Assembly (NCBI GenBank): GCA_051000815.1
Contig: JBPCNX010000029.1
Span: 68,759-132,758 of the forward strand
Direction of reading: 5' to 3'
DNA from: PSRF01 sp051000815
GTDB taxonomy: Bacteria > Acidobacteriota > Blastocatellia > Pyrinomonadales > Pyrinomonadaceae
DNA length: 64,000 bases
Below the pieces are notes generated by a model. It had not been told where the DNA came from, did no database searches, and saw nothing but the letters and a program-made list of their open reading frames with translations. A program made the position numbers and the translations under genes. This document shows, piece by piece, positions 1-10,469 of this stretch. Every line of letters starts with the position of its first letter. Position 1 is the stretch's first letter.

Positions 1-2
1 CG

Positions 3-1493
3 ATTTTCTATTCGACTGAAGACCCGGTAACAAAACGCTCAGACAAATTTTTCCGCCATGTAATCGGAACCGACAAGAGCGATCTCGTTTTCGAAGACAA
101 GGACGAGTTGTTTGACGTTTACGGTGGCCGCACCCGCGATAAGAAGATGATCATGATCGCTTCGGGCAGCAAGACTTCGACGGAGTACCTCTACATTCCG
201 GCTGACAGTCCTACCGATGCGCCCAAGGTCATTCTGCCGCGTGAGGCGGATCATGAGTATTCAGTCGATCATCGTGACAGTCTCTTCTACATTCGGTCCA
301 ATCAGGGCGCCAAGAATTTTCGCCTTGTAACTGCGCCTGTGGCGAACCCCGGCAAGGCAAACTGGAAGGAGATCATCGCGCACCGGCCGGCTGTGAAGAT
401 CGACGATATCGACCTTTTTGCCGACCATCTTATTGTTTCGGAACTTGAAGGCGGGTTGCAACACATTAAGATTACAAACCTCAAGAACAATAAATCGCAC
501 CGCCTGAGTTTTCCCGAGCCCGTCTACACTGCTTTCGTCAGTACCAATCGCGAGTACAACACATCGACCCTGCGTTTCGGTTACCAGTCGCTCGTCACGC
601 CTAATTCGGTTTTCGATTACGACATGGAGAAGAAGACGCGCATCCTGAAGAAGCAGACTGAGGTCCCGGGCGGTTTCGACAAGGCCAACTATCAGTCAGA
701 GCGAATTTTTGCCACCGCTGCCGACGGGACAAAAATTCCGATATCGATAGTCTATCGCCGCGGCACCAGGATTGATGGCAAGGCGCCGTTGCTACTCTAT
801 GGTTACGGCTCCTACGGTGCTTCAATCACCCCAACCTTCTCTTCGAATCGTTTGACTCTGTTGGATCGAGGCGTGGTTTACGCGATTGCGCATATCCGTG
901 GTGGCGGTGAGATGGGAGAAGAATGGCGCGAAGCCGGCAGGATGATGAAGAAGATGAATACTTTCACAGACTTCATCGCGGCCGGTGAGCATCTCGTAAA
1001 AAACAAATACACCTCAAGCGACCGAATGGTGATTCAGGGCGGCAGCGCCGGGGGTCTGTTAATGGGCGCTGTAACAAACATGCGTCCCGACCTGTTCAGA
1101 GCCGTCGTTTCGCAAGTACCGTTTGTCGATGTGCTGAACACGATGCTCGATGCCAGCCTGCCGTTAACGACAAGCGAGTACATTGAATGGGGGAATCCCA
1201 ACGAGAAGGCCGCTTATGAATACATGAAGAAGTATTCGCCTTATGACAACATTGCAAAGGCAAACTATCCGGCCACCCTCGTTAAGGTCTCGCTCAACGA
1301 CAGTCAGGTGCCCTACTGGGAAGGCGCCAAGCTGGTGGCGAAACTGCGGACGATGAAGACTGACGACAACCCATTGCTGTTGAAGACAAATATGGGCGCC
1401 GGTCACGGCGGCTCTTCCGGCCGTTACGATTATCTTCGCGAAGTCGCGTTTGACTACGCGTTCATGCTCTGGCAAATGGGCATCACGGAATAA
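3..1493 (+). CDS. ptrB: Oligopeptidase B-type S9 serine peptidase (5' truncated)
   Basis: The reading frame is open from the first bases of the window, so the gene starts upstream and about 495 C-terminal residues are visible. It is a prolyl-oligopeptidase-family peptidase, which cleaves short peptides, in oligopeptidase B after basic residues. The first residues (TEDPVTKRSDKFFRH, then a DELFDVYGGRTRD stretch) match the beta-propeller domain of oligopeptidase B. The alpha/beta-hydrolase domain has the nucleophile motif GGSAGG (Ser codon at 1044), an acid in LNDSQVPYWEGAK (Asp codon at 1299) and the His in GAGHGGSSGR (codon at 1404). The triad is therefore complete. The C-terminus YAFMLWQMGI is as expected for a full-length end. 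Any signal peptide lies outside the window. Confidence 0.93.
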   Translation: MFYSTEDPVTKRSDKFFRHVIGTDKSDLVFEDKDELFDVYGGRTRDKKMIMIASGSKTSTEYLYIPADSPTDAPKVILPREADHEYSVDHRDSLFYIRSNQGAKNFRLVTAPVANPGKANWKEIIAHRPAVKIDDIDLFADHLIVSELEGGLQHIKITNLKNNKSHRLSFPEPVYTAFVSTNREYNTSTLRFGYQSLVTPNSVFDYDMEKKTRILKKQTEVPGGFDKANYQSERIFATAADGTKIPISIVYRRGTRIDGKAPLLLYGYGSYGASITPTFSSNRLTLLDRGVVYAIAHIRGGGEMGEEWREAGRMMKKMNTFTDFIAAGEHLVKNKYTSSDRMVIQGGSAGGLLMGAVTNMRPDLFRAVVSQVPFVDVLNTMLDASLPLTTSEYIEWGNPNEKAAYEYMKKYSPYDNIAKANYPATLVKVSLNDSQVPYWEGAKLVAKLRTMKTDDNPLLLKTNMGAGHGGSSGRYDYLREVAFDYAFMLWQMGITE

Positions 1494-1814
1494 ATGGCAA
1501 ACCTCCAACCGGGCAGACGCCCGACGGTGGAGAGAGAACGAGAGCCGAGCGAAGGACAATTAGCCAGCCGATTCATCGGTCTGGAAAACGAAACAATGGA
1601 ATTCAGTCCTCGAAGCCGCGCGGCTTGACAGAGGTTCAGCTAGTTCCTATAGTCGCCTTGAATAGAGCACGAAAATCAAATGTCTAAGACCTGCTTTTGC
1701 TGTTTTTGCCATTGTGCCTGTTGCGTCTGTTGTTGGGGACGCGACCGGGAGAGCATTTGCAGGCGTGCACCACACTTGACGTAATACCCAGCGCAGCAAA
1801 AGTTTTCAAAAGAC
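1494..1814. other. Intergenic region without recognised gene
   Basis: Between the peptidase stop and the terminator hairpin no open frame has a family match or a credible ribosome-binding site. A TG-rich stretch near 1690-1735 with loose repeats of TGTTG/TGCC gives short open frames on both strands that I do not regard as genes. Confidence 0.6.
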
Positions 1815-1856
1815 CGGTCGCGAACCTGAAAAGGGATTCGCGACCGTCTTGTTTTT
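1815..1856 (+). terminator. Rho-independent terminator-like hairpin before cysM
   Basis: A perfect 10-bp stem (CGGTCGCGAA at 1815-1824 pairing with TTCGCGACCG at 1837-1846) with a 12-base loop is followed by a run containing five T (1852-1856). It lies 47 bases before the cysM start. It could end transcription from upstream, or act as an attenuator in the cysM leader. No anti-terminator partner was identified. Confidence 0.65.
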
Positions 1857-1902
1857 GGCAACCGCAGCGAACTTGCAGTATCGGCTTGGGAATAATTCAA
1901 TT

Positions 1903-2826
1903 ATGAGCGCCCGTGTTCTCGAACAAACAGATTTCAGCTTAAGGAACTCAATCGAGGCGAGCATCGGCAATACGCCTTTGATTCGCCTGCGACGAATCGA
2001 ACCCGAGCTGCCAACCGGCGTTGAAGTTTTCGCCAAAGCCGAACATCTGAATCCCGGCGGGTCGGTGAAGGACCGCCCAGCGTTGGCGATGATACTCGCC
2101 GGCGAGCGCGCCCGAGCACTGCGGCCGGGCATGACCATACTCGACGCCACCAGCGGTAACACGGGCATCGCGTACGCGATGATCGGCGCAGCCCGCGGCT
2201 ATAAGGTCGCAGTCTGCCTGCCCAGGAATGCCAGCCGGCAACGCAAACGGATCTTGCGCAGCTACGGCGTCGACATCATTGAAACGGATCCGCTGTTATC
2301 AACCGATGGCGCGCAGGTGATCGCACGAGAGATGTTTGAAAGAGAGCCTGACAAATACTTCTACCCAGATCAATACAACAACGAAGCCAACTGGCGCGCC
2401 CACTACGATCACACGGCCCCGGAGATCTGGGAGCAGAGTGAAGGACAGATCACGCATTTCATCGCCGGCCTGGGAACGTCCGGCACGTTTGTTGGAGTAA
2501 CCCGCCGTCTGAAGGAGTTCAATCTTGATATCCAGGCGATTTCGCTACAGCCGGATTCACCCTTGCATGGTCTCGAGGGCTTGAAGCACATGGCGACTGC
2601 AACGGTGCCAGGTATTTACGACTCAACGCTTGCTGACGACAACGTGGAAGTGTCTACGGATGATGCAGAAGAGATGGTCCGACGTTTGGCTCGGGAGGAA
2701 GGACTGTTTGTTGGCGCCAGCTCCGGAGCAAACGTCTTTGCCGCATTACGATTGGCGCGCTCGCTATCACGGTCCGCGGTTGTGCTCACAATCCTTTGCG
2801 ACGGCGGCGAGAGATACATGGACTAA
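1903..2826 (+). CDS. cysM: CysM-type PLP cysteine synthase
   Basis: Fold-type II PLP enzyme of 307 residues that makes cysteine or protein-bound cysteine by beta-replacement of an activated serine. The PLP lysine is Lys56 in NPGGSVKDRP. The phosphate/substrate loop SGNTGI follows, and the glycine-rich GLGTSGTF loop is present. The ATG at 1903 was chosen over a GTG-type extension at 1849 because the family starts close to the first SIGNTPL motif. It is followed after 46 bases by a JAMM protease gene and then a sulfur-carrier/E1/rhodanese fusion. This resembles the Mycobacterium cysM-cysO-mec+ arrangement, where CysM uses O-phosphoserine and the CysO thiocarboxylate as sulfur source. By inference this enzyme uses protein thiocarboxylate rather than sulfide. 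Substrate choice (O-acetyl or O-phosphoserine) cannot be read from what I see. Confidence 0.9.
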   Translation: MSARVLEQTDFSLRNSIEASIGNTPLIRLRRIEPELPTGVEVFAKAEHLNPGGSVKDRPALAMILAGERARALRPGMTILDATSGNTGIAYAMIGAARGYKVAVCLPRNASRQRKRILRSYGVDIIETDPLLSTDGAQVIAREMFEREPDKYFYPDQYNNEANWRAHYDHTAPEIWEQSEGQITHFIAGLGTSGTFVGVTRRLKEFNLDIQAISLQPDSPLHGLEGLKHMATATVPGIYDSTLADDNVEVSTDDAEEMVRRLAREEGLFVGASSGANVFAALRLARSLSRSAVVLTILCDGGERYMD

Positions 2827-2872
2827 TAAGCTTTATGCTGCCGCCTGCGCAGGCTAAGAGAGTTCATAGCCA

Positions 2873-3301
2873 ATGATCCAATTCGAAGCCCAACACGAAC
2901 ACGAGATTCGGGGTCATGGCGAGCGAGACTATCCTTATGAATGCTGCGGACTCTTGTTCGGTCGTTTTGCTGGAAATGGGGTGAAGGTCTGTTCCGAAAT
3001 ATATCCGATCTCGAATGCGCGCGAAGAGGAGGCAAAACGGAATCGTTTTCTGATTCGGCCGGAGGAATTGATGCGCGGAGAGAAGGAAGCAGCCGGGAAG
3101 AGCCTGGATGTTGTAGGCTTTTATCATTCGCATCCCGATCACCCGGCCGTGCCATCTCAATACGACCTTGAGCATGCCTGGCCGCTCTATTCATACATTG
3201 TCGTCGCCATAGATTCAGGCCGGGCCGAAGATTTGCGCTCCTGGGAAATGCAAACAGACCGATCACGCTTTAACGAGGAAGAAATTTTGAAAGGGAATTG
3301 A
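2873..3301 (+). CDS. mec: JAMM/MPN metalloprotease (Mec+-like)
   Basis: A 142-residue single-domain JAB1/MPN zinc peptidase. The motif is complete: catalytic Glu23 in YECCGLLFG, then the zinc-binding HSHPDHPAVPSQYD segment with His85, His87, Ser95 and Asp98. In Mycobacterium tuberculosis, Mec+ releases cysteine from the CysO-cysteine adduct. Its place between cysM and the Ubl-E1-rhodanese gene points to the same job. Here it may have a second job: the carrier's Gly-Gly is internal in the next gene product and must be exposed by cleavage, and JAMM enzymes are the natural candidates for cutting after Gly-Gly. The stop codon overlaps a possible TTG start of the next gene, so translation is probably coupled. 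Confidence 0.88.
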   Translation: MIQFEAQHEHEIRGHGERDYPYECCGLLFGRFAGNGVKVCSEIYPISNAREEEAKRNRFLIRPEELMRGEKEAAGKSLDVVGFYHSHPDHPAVPSQYDLEHAWPLYSYIVVAIDSGRAEDLRSWEMQTDRSRFNEEEILKGN

Positions 3302-3318
3302 CGAAAGGAAGTGGAAAA

Positions 3319-4770
<1,452 letters not shown>

Positions 4771-4812
4771 CGGGAGCCGTGAGATTTGGAGCAGAAAGCC
4801 CGACCCCGGGGT

Positions 4813-4837
4813 CCCCGACGGCGCAGCGCCGTTGGGG
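4813..4837 (+). terminator. Strong hairpin after the sulfur operon
   Basis: CCCCGACGGCG pairs with CGCCGTTGGGG (11 pairs, one G-T) around a three-base loop, 43 bases after the operon stop. There is no following T-run, so it may be a repeat-derived hairpin or an RNA-stabilising end rather than a true intrinsic terminator. Confidence 0.4.
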
Positions 4838-5246
4838 TGGGACGGTGAAGGAGGGCTCAGGCGTTTCACCGGTTGTTAGTCCGCGGGCTCGGGTAAGCTT
4901 TATTACTCGCAGCTTGCGCCGAGGGCCAGGCTCTCGCTACTCGTTAAGGTTATCGAGCCCTTTGAACCTCCAACCATTCCTGGTGCGGCCAAACCAATAG
5001 ACGATTACCTCGTGGCCGGCGACATTTTTGCAAACAACGCTGAATTCATTTGGTTTTTTCTTCTCGGTTTCTGGCCCGCCTTCGCGAAAGCACTTCGCGG
5101 CATTGGCTTCGCTATGAAGACTCGCGGTAACGCTTAATCAGTTGGGCTCTATTTCTGACGGCTCATGCCCTGACCCACTCCGAGCCTTCATCGAGTTGCC
5201 GAGCGAAGGCCATTGGGAGTTAAATACGTCAAAGCTAAACAAGCCA
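4838..5246. other. Intergenic region before kinase gene
   Basis: No gene recognised. A 73-codon open frame at 4779-5000 overlaps the hairpin and has arginine/proline-rich, non-protein-like composition. The kinase frame can be read back to a TTG at 5142, but residues upstream of the ATG at 5247 resemble no kinase N-terminus. Confidence 0.5.
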
Positions 5247-7715
5247 ATGGTAGGAACAACTCTAGGGAATTACAAGATTCTCGAAAAGCTCGGTGCGGGC
5301 GGGCAGGGCACCGTCTACAAGGCCATTGATTCCAAGCTCGGCCGCACAGTGGTAATCAAAGTCCTGCCAGCCGAATTGACAAAGGAAGCAAACCTCAAGC
5401 GCTTTGAACGCGAAGCCCGGCTTGCGTCTTCTCTCGACCATCCGAACATCTGCACGATTTTCGATCTTAATGTTATTAACGGCATCCATTTCATCGCGAT
5501 GCAGTACATCGAAGGACGCAACGTACGCCAGCTGGTGAATGGCCGGCCGCTTGGCCTGGCAAGCGCGCTCTCGATTGCCGTTCAAGTGACCGATGCTCTG
5601 GCGGTCGCGCATGCACAGGGAATCATTCATCGCGACATTAAGGCCGGAAACGTGATGGTCAACAGTAAAGGGCAGGCGAAGGTTCTCGACTTTGGCCTGG
5701 CTAAACTTCTCGACGAAGACGCGGCCAGAACCTCCGGAATCCATCACACCGAGTTGACTGAAGTGGGCGTGCCCTACGGGACGGCGACATACGCCGCCCC
5801 GGAGCAGGCACGAGGTGATCGTGTGGATTCGCGTGCAGACATTTTTTCCGCGGGGGTACTGCTCTACGAAATGCTCACCGGCAGTTGGCCGTTTCGAGGA
5901 AAGACTGCCATCGATGTACGCCACGCGGTGTTGCATGAAGAACCTGTGCCGCTCGCAGCGTCCCGACCTGATCCCCTGCCGCCGCGTTTGCAACTAATTC
6001 TCGATCGAGCGCTAAAGAAAAACCCGCGTGAGCGTTTTCAAAAAATTTCCGAGTTACGAGACGAGTTGCGCACGTTGGCGCGGGAGGTGTCTGCTGTTTC
6101 AGGGGCGCCACTCGACGAGTCGACGGAAACGATTGCCCCGCGTCACCTGGCTTCGCCAAGTCCTGTCGCCCGGGCGTTTCGCTGGTTGAAGAATGTAACG
6201 GGAGCAGAGCCTGTCTCCGGACCAACGTTTCCTGCCTCAGATTCATTGCAGTCGGCGGAAGGTCATGAAACGCCGCAGACGAGCCTTGGTGACAAAGAGC
6301 GAAAGAGCGTGGCGATCCTGCCGTTTAAGAATCTGAGCAACGATCCGGAAACTGCGTTCTACGAGTTTTCACTTGCCGATGCTGTGATTACAGAACTCGC
6401 GCGCGTGCGCTCTCTCGTTGTCCGTCCTTCATCGGCGATTGTGAAATACCAGGGCAAGCAACTGGATCCGTGCGACGCCGGACGCGAGATGAGTGTCGAC
6501 TCAATCCTGACTGCAAGTTTCCTGAAAGCCGGCGATCGATTACGCGTAACCACTCAACTGCTCGACGTCCGGACTGAGGAGATTCTTTGGAGTGAGAAGA
6601 TTGACGCTGATGCCAGCGATATCATCGCCGTGCAAGACACGATGGTGAAGCGAATCGTGGAGGGATTGCGTTTAGAACTCAGTCCCGACGAACAGGTCGA
6701 ATTGGCAAAGGGTCCTACTGCCGATTCCGCCGCTTCAGAAGCCTACCTGCGCGGGCGCGACTGCCTGGGCCAGTTCATCTATCACACAATCGCTCGGGAA
6801 CATGTAGATGCGGCCATCGAGCACTTTCGAGGCGCGGTCACGCGGGATCCGAAATTTGCTCTGGCGTACTCCGCCATGGGTAGTTGTTACGTCAACCGCG
6901 TATTGAAAGGGCTGGGCGATTTAGGCGATCACGAAAAGGCGGAAGAGGCTTTTAGTAAAGCGCTATCGCTCGACCCTAAATTGCTGGAGGCACGGATGCA
7001 TATGGTTTTGATTTATCTGCACCGTGGCGAAAAGCCAAAAGCGCGCGAGGAGATTGGGCGTTTGCGTGAAGAGTATCCAAACGATGTCGGGGTCCACTTT
7101 GTACGTGGCATTCTCGCGCGGCTCGACGGTGAATATGAACGCGCCCTGCGCAGTTTTGATCGCATGGTGCGGCTCAATCCGGCCGAGGTGGTTGTAGCAA
7201 GTTATAACCGGGCGCGGATCCACATGTACCAGCAACAGTATGAAGAAGCTCTGGCCGAGCTTGAGCGAGGTGCGGAGATCGAGCCGGACCATCCGCTGAT
7301 TAGGGCCTTTCGTGCGCGTGTGCTTTACTACCGTGGGGAAGTTGATGCGGCCGTAAGAATTCTGCAACAAGTGCTGCAACAACACCCCATCGATGGCATT
7401 CGGCCAATCCTGGCGATTTGTCTCAGCGCCCAGGGCAAGCATACAGAAGCAAATGAGCAGTTAACGAAAAAGGTCAGGCAGGTGGCTGCCGCGGATCATG
7501 ATATTTCCAACTGGCTGGCCGCAGCTTACCTGCTCCAGGGCAGGCAGGTAGAAGCACTTAACTGGCTGGAGACCGCAATCAGATTGGGTAACGAAAATGT
7601 TGCCTGGTTTGAATCAGATCCGAACTGGGCTGACCTGCGTGAAGATCCGCGGTTCCTCAAATTGATGGACGGAATCAAGCAGGCGCGTCAGGAGCGCGAG
7701 AGATCAAGAGCATGA
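5247..7715 (+). CDS. Soluble Ser/Thr protein kinase with TolB-like and TPR domains
   Basis: 822 residues. Residues 9-265 form a Hanks-type kinase: glycine loop GAGGQGTV, Lys38 in VVIKVL, catalytic Asp130 in HRDIKAGN, Asp148 of the DFG motif and APE. From about residue 354 (VAILPFKNLS) to 470 runs a TolB/FlgO-like domain often seen in adenylate-cyclase-associated and kinase-associated proteins. From about 495 to 810 there are TPR-type helix pairs. No transmembrane segment is visible between kinase and TPR, unlike the second kinase at 20479-23460, so it is probably cytosolic. The ATG at 5247 fits the usual distance to the glycine loop. The next gene, a PPP phosphatase, overlaps by four bases (ATGA), suggesting a kinase-phosphatase pair acting on the same targets. 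Target proteins are unknown. Confidence 0.9.
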   Translation: MVGTTLGNYKILEKLGAGGQGTVYKAIDSKLGRTVVIKVLPAELTKEANLKRFEREARLASSLDHPNICTIFDLNVINGIHFIAMQYIEGRNVRQLVNGRPLGLASALSIAVQVTDALAVAHAQGIIHRDIKAGNVMVNSKGQAKVLDFGLAKLLDEDAARTSGIHHTELTEVGVPYGTATYAAPEQARGDRVDSRADIFSAGVLLYEMLTGSWPFRGKTAIDVRHAVLHEEPVPLAASRPDPLPPRLQLILDRALKKNPRERFQKISELRDELRTLAREVSAVSGAPLDESTETIAPRHLASPSPVARAFRWLKNVTGAEPVSGPTFPASDSLQSAEGHETPQTSLGDKERKSVAILPFKNLSNDPETAFYEFSLADAVITELARVRSLVVRPSSAIVKYQGKQLDPCDAGREMSVDSILTASFLKAGDRLRVTTQLLDVRTEEILWSEKIDADASDIIAVQDTMVKRIVEGLRLELSPDEQVELAKGPTADSAASEAYLRGRDCLGQFIYHTIAREHVDAAIEHFRGAVTRDPKFALAYSAMGSCYVNRVLKGLGDLGDHEKAEEAFSKALSLDPKLLEARMHMVLIYLHRGEKPKAREEIGRLREEYPNDVGVHFVRGILARLDGEYERALRSFDRMVRLNPAEVVVASYNRARIHMYQQQYEEALAELERGAEIEPDHPLIRAFRARVLYYRGEVDAAVRILQQVLQQHPIDGIRPILAICLSAQGKHTEANEQLTKKVRQVAAADHDISNWLAAAYLLQGRQVEALNWLETAIRLGNENVAWFESDPNWADLREDPRFLKLMDGIKQARQERERSRA

Positions 7716-8506
7716 AAACTTTTGTCATCGGAGATGTTCACGGTCGTTGCGCGCAAATGGAAAGTTTGCTCGCAATGCTGCCGCGCGACGAAGCCTCCGA
7801 TGCGCTCGTTTTCCTCGGCGATCTAATCGACCGGGGGCCCAACGCGCCCGGCTGTGTCGAGTTTGTCATCAAAATGGTTAAGGCGAATCCCGAGCGAGTC
7901 ACTTGTCTGCGCGGCAATCATGAGCAAATGCTTCTGGACTTTATCGCCGGGACTACCAACCTCTGGATTACTCCGGTCACCGGCGGTGAGCGAACTTTTG
8001 AACAATATGCCGGCCACGCGCTGGCCATAAACGGCGAGCGGGATCTGGAAGTAGCGCGGCATACGATGGAGCAGAAGATACCGAGCGAGCATTTAGACTT
8101 TTTCCGCGAACGTCCTTACTACCACGAAGACGAGTTTGCTATCTACGTACATGCCGGACTGGATCACGGCAAACATCCGCGCGAGAGTTCGCCGCAGTTG
8201 CTGATCTGGTCGCGCGACATGGATTTCTATAAGAACTATCGCGGCAAGCCTTGTGTCTTTGGCCACACGCCCACCCCTTTCCTGCCTCTACGCGGGCGCG
8301 TAGGGCGGCACGGCATCTATATTTTTCACAGCGCCATCGGCATTGATACGGGCTACAATCATCAATCACCGCTGAGCTGTCTTTCCCTGCCCGATTTCAC
8401 GCTTTACCAGTCGTTCGCGGACGGCCACCAGGAAACCCACCAGATCACTTCCTTCATTCCGGAAACACTCAAGGCGATGCAGAAAAAAGCGGGAATTGGA
8501 CGCTAG
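7712..8506 (+). CDS. PPP-family metallophosphatase (Ser/Thr phosphatase-like)
   Basis: 264-residue calcineurin-like phosphoesterase of the bacteriophage-lambda/PrpA type. Metal-binding motifs are in order: GDVHGR near residue 7, GDLIDRGPN near 37, RGNHEQ near 68, HAGLD near 148 and FGHTP near 184. These supply the His, Asp and Asn ligands of a two-metal centre. Related enzymes dephosphorylate Ser/Thr proteins or hydrolyse diadenosine tetraphosphate. The ATGA overlap with the kinase gene implies translational coupling and favours a role in reversing kinase phosphorylation, which is an inference. Confidence 0.88.
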   Translation: MKTFVIGDVHGRCAQMESLLAMLPRDEASDALVFLGDLIDRGPNAPGCVEFVIKMVKANPERVTCLRGNHEQMLLDFIAGTTNLWITPVTGGERTFEQYAGHALAINGERDLEVARHTMEQKIPSEHLDFFRERPYYHEDEFAIYVHAGLDHGKHPRESSPQLLIWSRDMDFYKNYRGKPCVFGHTPTPFLPLRGRVGRHGIYIFHSAIGIDTGYNHQSPLSCLSLPDFTLYQSFADGHQETHQITSFIPETLKAMQKKAGIGR

Positions 8507-8519
8507 TAAGGCAGTGGTA

Positions 8520-8700
8520 TCCCGATCCACCGATTTATCGGTGGGTAGTCTCGCTTCAATTTCAAGTCCGTGAAACGGACGACTGACCTCGTTCAAACAC
8601 TCTCAGCCGTCCGCCTCGCGGACTGGCAGCACGTTCCCGTCATACCCAGCACTAAAGTGATGGGGTATTACCAGCCGTCGGCTTCGCCGACTTAAAAAAA
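8520..8700. repeat. Cluster of small hairpins between convergent genes
   Basis: Includes the perfect hairpin CCACCGATTTATCGGTGG (8527-8544), a GTCCGTGAAACGGAC hairpin, and CGTCCGCCTCGCGGACTG and GTCGGCTTCGCCGAC hairpins. They fill the gap between the phosphatase gene and the oppositely directed cyclase gene. They look like REP-type palindromes rather than coding sequence. Confidence 0.6.
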
Positions 8701-8711
8701 GAATGTTCGTG

Positions 8712-9392
8712 CTAGCCCTCGACAACTGCGAAGGCGCGGACCGGGAAGGTTCCGAAATCTTTCACTTTCACCGGCACCGCGAAGAAGCGGAAATCTGAGT
8801 CAGGCAGATTGCCGAGCCGGCAAAGATGTTCGACGACAGGAATGCCGGCGCCAAGGAGGATCGAGTGCACGGGACGTTTTCCGGTGGTTGTGTCATCGAT
8901 ATTAAAGGAGTCGATTCCCACCAATACTGCTCCGGCACTTACTAAGTACTCCGCAGTACTTGCCGCCAAAAACGGATGAGTGCCGTCTGAATACTTTTCC
9001 CTTCGCCAATTAGAGTCCCAACCTGTATGAAACAAGACAGCCTTGCCCTCCAGATCAAAATCGGAAAGTGAACTCTTATCAATTTGGCGCAACGACGAAT
9101 CGCGACCTGCTTCGAAACATCGCACCACCTCGCCCTCCAAATTTGCAAGTGAAGTCAGCTCGAGTGCGGCAAGGTCTTTACCATCGGGGTAGCGATGAAA
9201 AGGGCTGTCAAGATAAGTGCCCGTATTGGCCACCATCTCGATCTTCCCGATATGAAATTCTGTGCCCGGCTCGTAGAAAGCTTTTGACGCCTCTCGACTC
9301 AAGTGCGCGGAAATTATCGGGGTCGGCAGACCCTTGTAAGTGATCATACCGTCTTCGACTTTGTGGCTAACGTCAATGAGCGTGAAGGACAT
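8712..9392 (-). CDS. Cyclase/kynurenine formamidase-like hydrolase
   Basis: 226-residue putative-cyclase-family protein (PF04199 type), a metal-dependent hydrolase fold that includes kynurenine formamidase and isatin hydrolase. The C-terminal half is typical (GIDSFNIDD, then RPVHSILLGAGIPVVEHLCRL). The usual metal motif HxGTHxDxPxH appears as NTGTYLDSPFH: the first two His are Asn and Tyr while Asp and the last His remain. It may belong to a subfamily with altered metal binding, or lack the standard activity. The ATG at 9392 lies directly against a heptamer repeat array. It is separated from ispA by that array, so it is probably transcribed alone or read through from ispA. Confidence 0.82.
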   Translation of the reverse strand: MSFTLIDVSHKVEDGMITYKGLPTPIISAHLSREASKAFYEPGTEFHIGKIEMVANTGTYLDSPFHRYPDGKDLAALELTSLANLEGEVVRCFEAGRDSSLRQIDKSSLSDFDLEGKAVLFHTGWDSNWRREKYSDGTHPFLAASTAEYLVSAGAVLVGIDSFNIDDTTTGKRPVHSILLGAGIPVVEHLCRLGNLPDSDFRFFAVPVKVKDFGTFPVRAFAVVEG

Positions 9393-9394
9393 AA

Positions 9395-9541
9395 TCAGCG
9401 GTCAGCAATCAGCGGTCAGCGGTCAGCGGTCAGCAAATCAGCGGTCAGCAAGTACGAAGTTCAAAGGCCAAGGACCAAAGACCAAAAGCCAAAGCTCAAA
9501 GACCAAAGGTCAAAGGCCCAAGACCAAAGGCCAAAGATCAA
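9395..9541. repeat. Heptamer arrays (TCAGCGG and CCAAAGA units)
   Basis: Two neighbouring tandem arrays. 9395-9451 holds about eight units of TCAGCGG/TCAGCAA. 9460-9541 holds about eleven units of the CCAAAGA type (GCCAAAG, CTCAAAG, GACCAAA). The second array ends exactly where the ispA stop codon begins (9542-9544); the first starts three bases from the cyclase start codon. Confidence 0.85.
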
Positions 9542-10468
9542 TCACGCCTCGCGGATGAGTATGAAATCCGCGATCGCCCGCAGCCTCTCAATTGGTTGTT
9601 TCAGTTCGGAAAGTTCGGCGATGGCCTGTTGATGAACCAATTGAGAGCGTTGCCGTGCTGCTGCGACACCATAGACCGCCGGGTAGGTCGCTTTGCTGGA
9701 ACGAACATCTTTCCCCGGGGTCTTGCCGAGAGTTTCGGCGGTCGCAGTCACATCGAGCAGGTCATCGGTAATTTGAAACAACAGACCAAGCTGCGATGCA
9801 TACCGGCTGACGATATCCGTCTCCGATAGGTTGGCATCCGCAATTACAGCACCGCAGCGCGCAGCGGCAATGATCAGAGCCCCGGTTTTCAAGCGGTGAA
9901 TTTGTTCCAGTTCACCGGCTCCTACGTCTCGCGACTCGGCGTCGAGATCGAGAGCTTGCCCGGCTACCATCCCGTGGGGCGTTCCGGCTGCGCGCGCCAA
10001 CTCACTAATCAGCTGGATGCGCTTCTCGACGGCGAGTTGGCCGTCACCTGCGATTGTCTGGAATGCCAGCGTCTGCAAAGCGTCGCCGGCCAGAATCGCA
10101 GTTGCTTCGCCAAAGCGTACGTGACAAGTGGGTCGGCCACGTCTCAAGTCATCGTCATCCATTGACGGCAAATCGTCATGGATCAGCGAGTAAGCGTGGA
10201 TCATTTCCAGGGCACAGGCGGTGGAGAGCAATTGTTCTGGCGCAGCTCCGAAAGTTTGGCCGACGGCAAGCAGCAACAATGGTCTAAAGCGTTTGCCCCC
10301 GGCAAAGACACTCCAGCGAATTGCCCGATGGACGGGGACAGGTTGGCCTGACTCGGAGGGCAGTAACTCATCGAGCCGGGCGTCGACAAGGGCGCGGCCT
10401 TCGCGGAAGAAATTTGCGAGGCTTGGCAAATCGGAGTGGTCGGTGACAGAGGACGGCGACGTGGTCAT
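9542..10468 (-). CDS. ispA: Farnesyl/geranylgeranyl diphosphate synthase
   Basis: 308-residue trans-isoprenyl diphosphate synthase that condenses DMAPP/GPP with IPP for quinone, carotenoid or undecaprenyl precursors. First aspartate-rich motif DDLPSMDDDDLRRGRPT, second motif DDLLDVTATAETLGK with GKD after it, and the GQALDLD helix are all present. The ATG at 10468 starts one base after the xseB stop codon, so translation is coupled in an xseA-xseB-ispA operon, an arrangement common in bacteria where dxs often follows. No dxs is present; the operon ends at a heptamer repeat array. Confidence 0.93.
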   Translation of the reverse strand: MTTSPSSVTDHSDLPSLANFFREGRALVDARLDELLPSESGQPVPVHRAIRWSVFAGGKRFRPLLLLAVGQTFGAAPEQLLSTACALEMIHAYSLIHDDLPSMDDDDLRRGRPTCHVRFGEATAILAGDALQTLAFQTIAGDGQLAVEKRIQLISELARAAGTPHGMVAGQALDLDAESRDVGAGELEQIHRLKTGALIIAAARCGAVIADANLSETDIVSRYASQLGLLFQITDDLLDVTATAETLGKTPGKDVRSSKATYPAVYGVAAARQRSQLVHQQAIAELSELKQPIERLRAIADFILIREA

Positions 10469-10469
10469 C

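Noticed and set aside
4779..5000. 73-codon open frame after the sulfur operon
   Set aside because: Starts inside a hairpin region, composition is not protein-like and no ribosome-binding site is seen.
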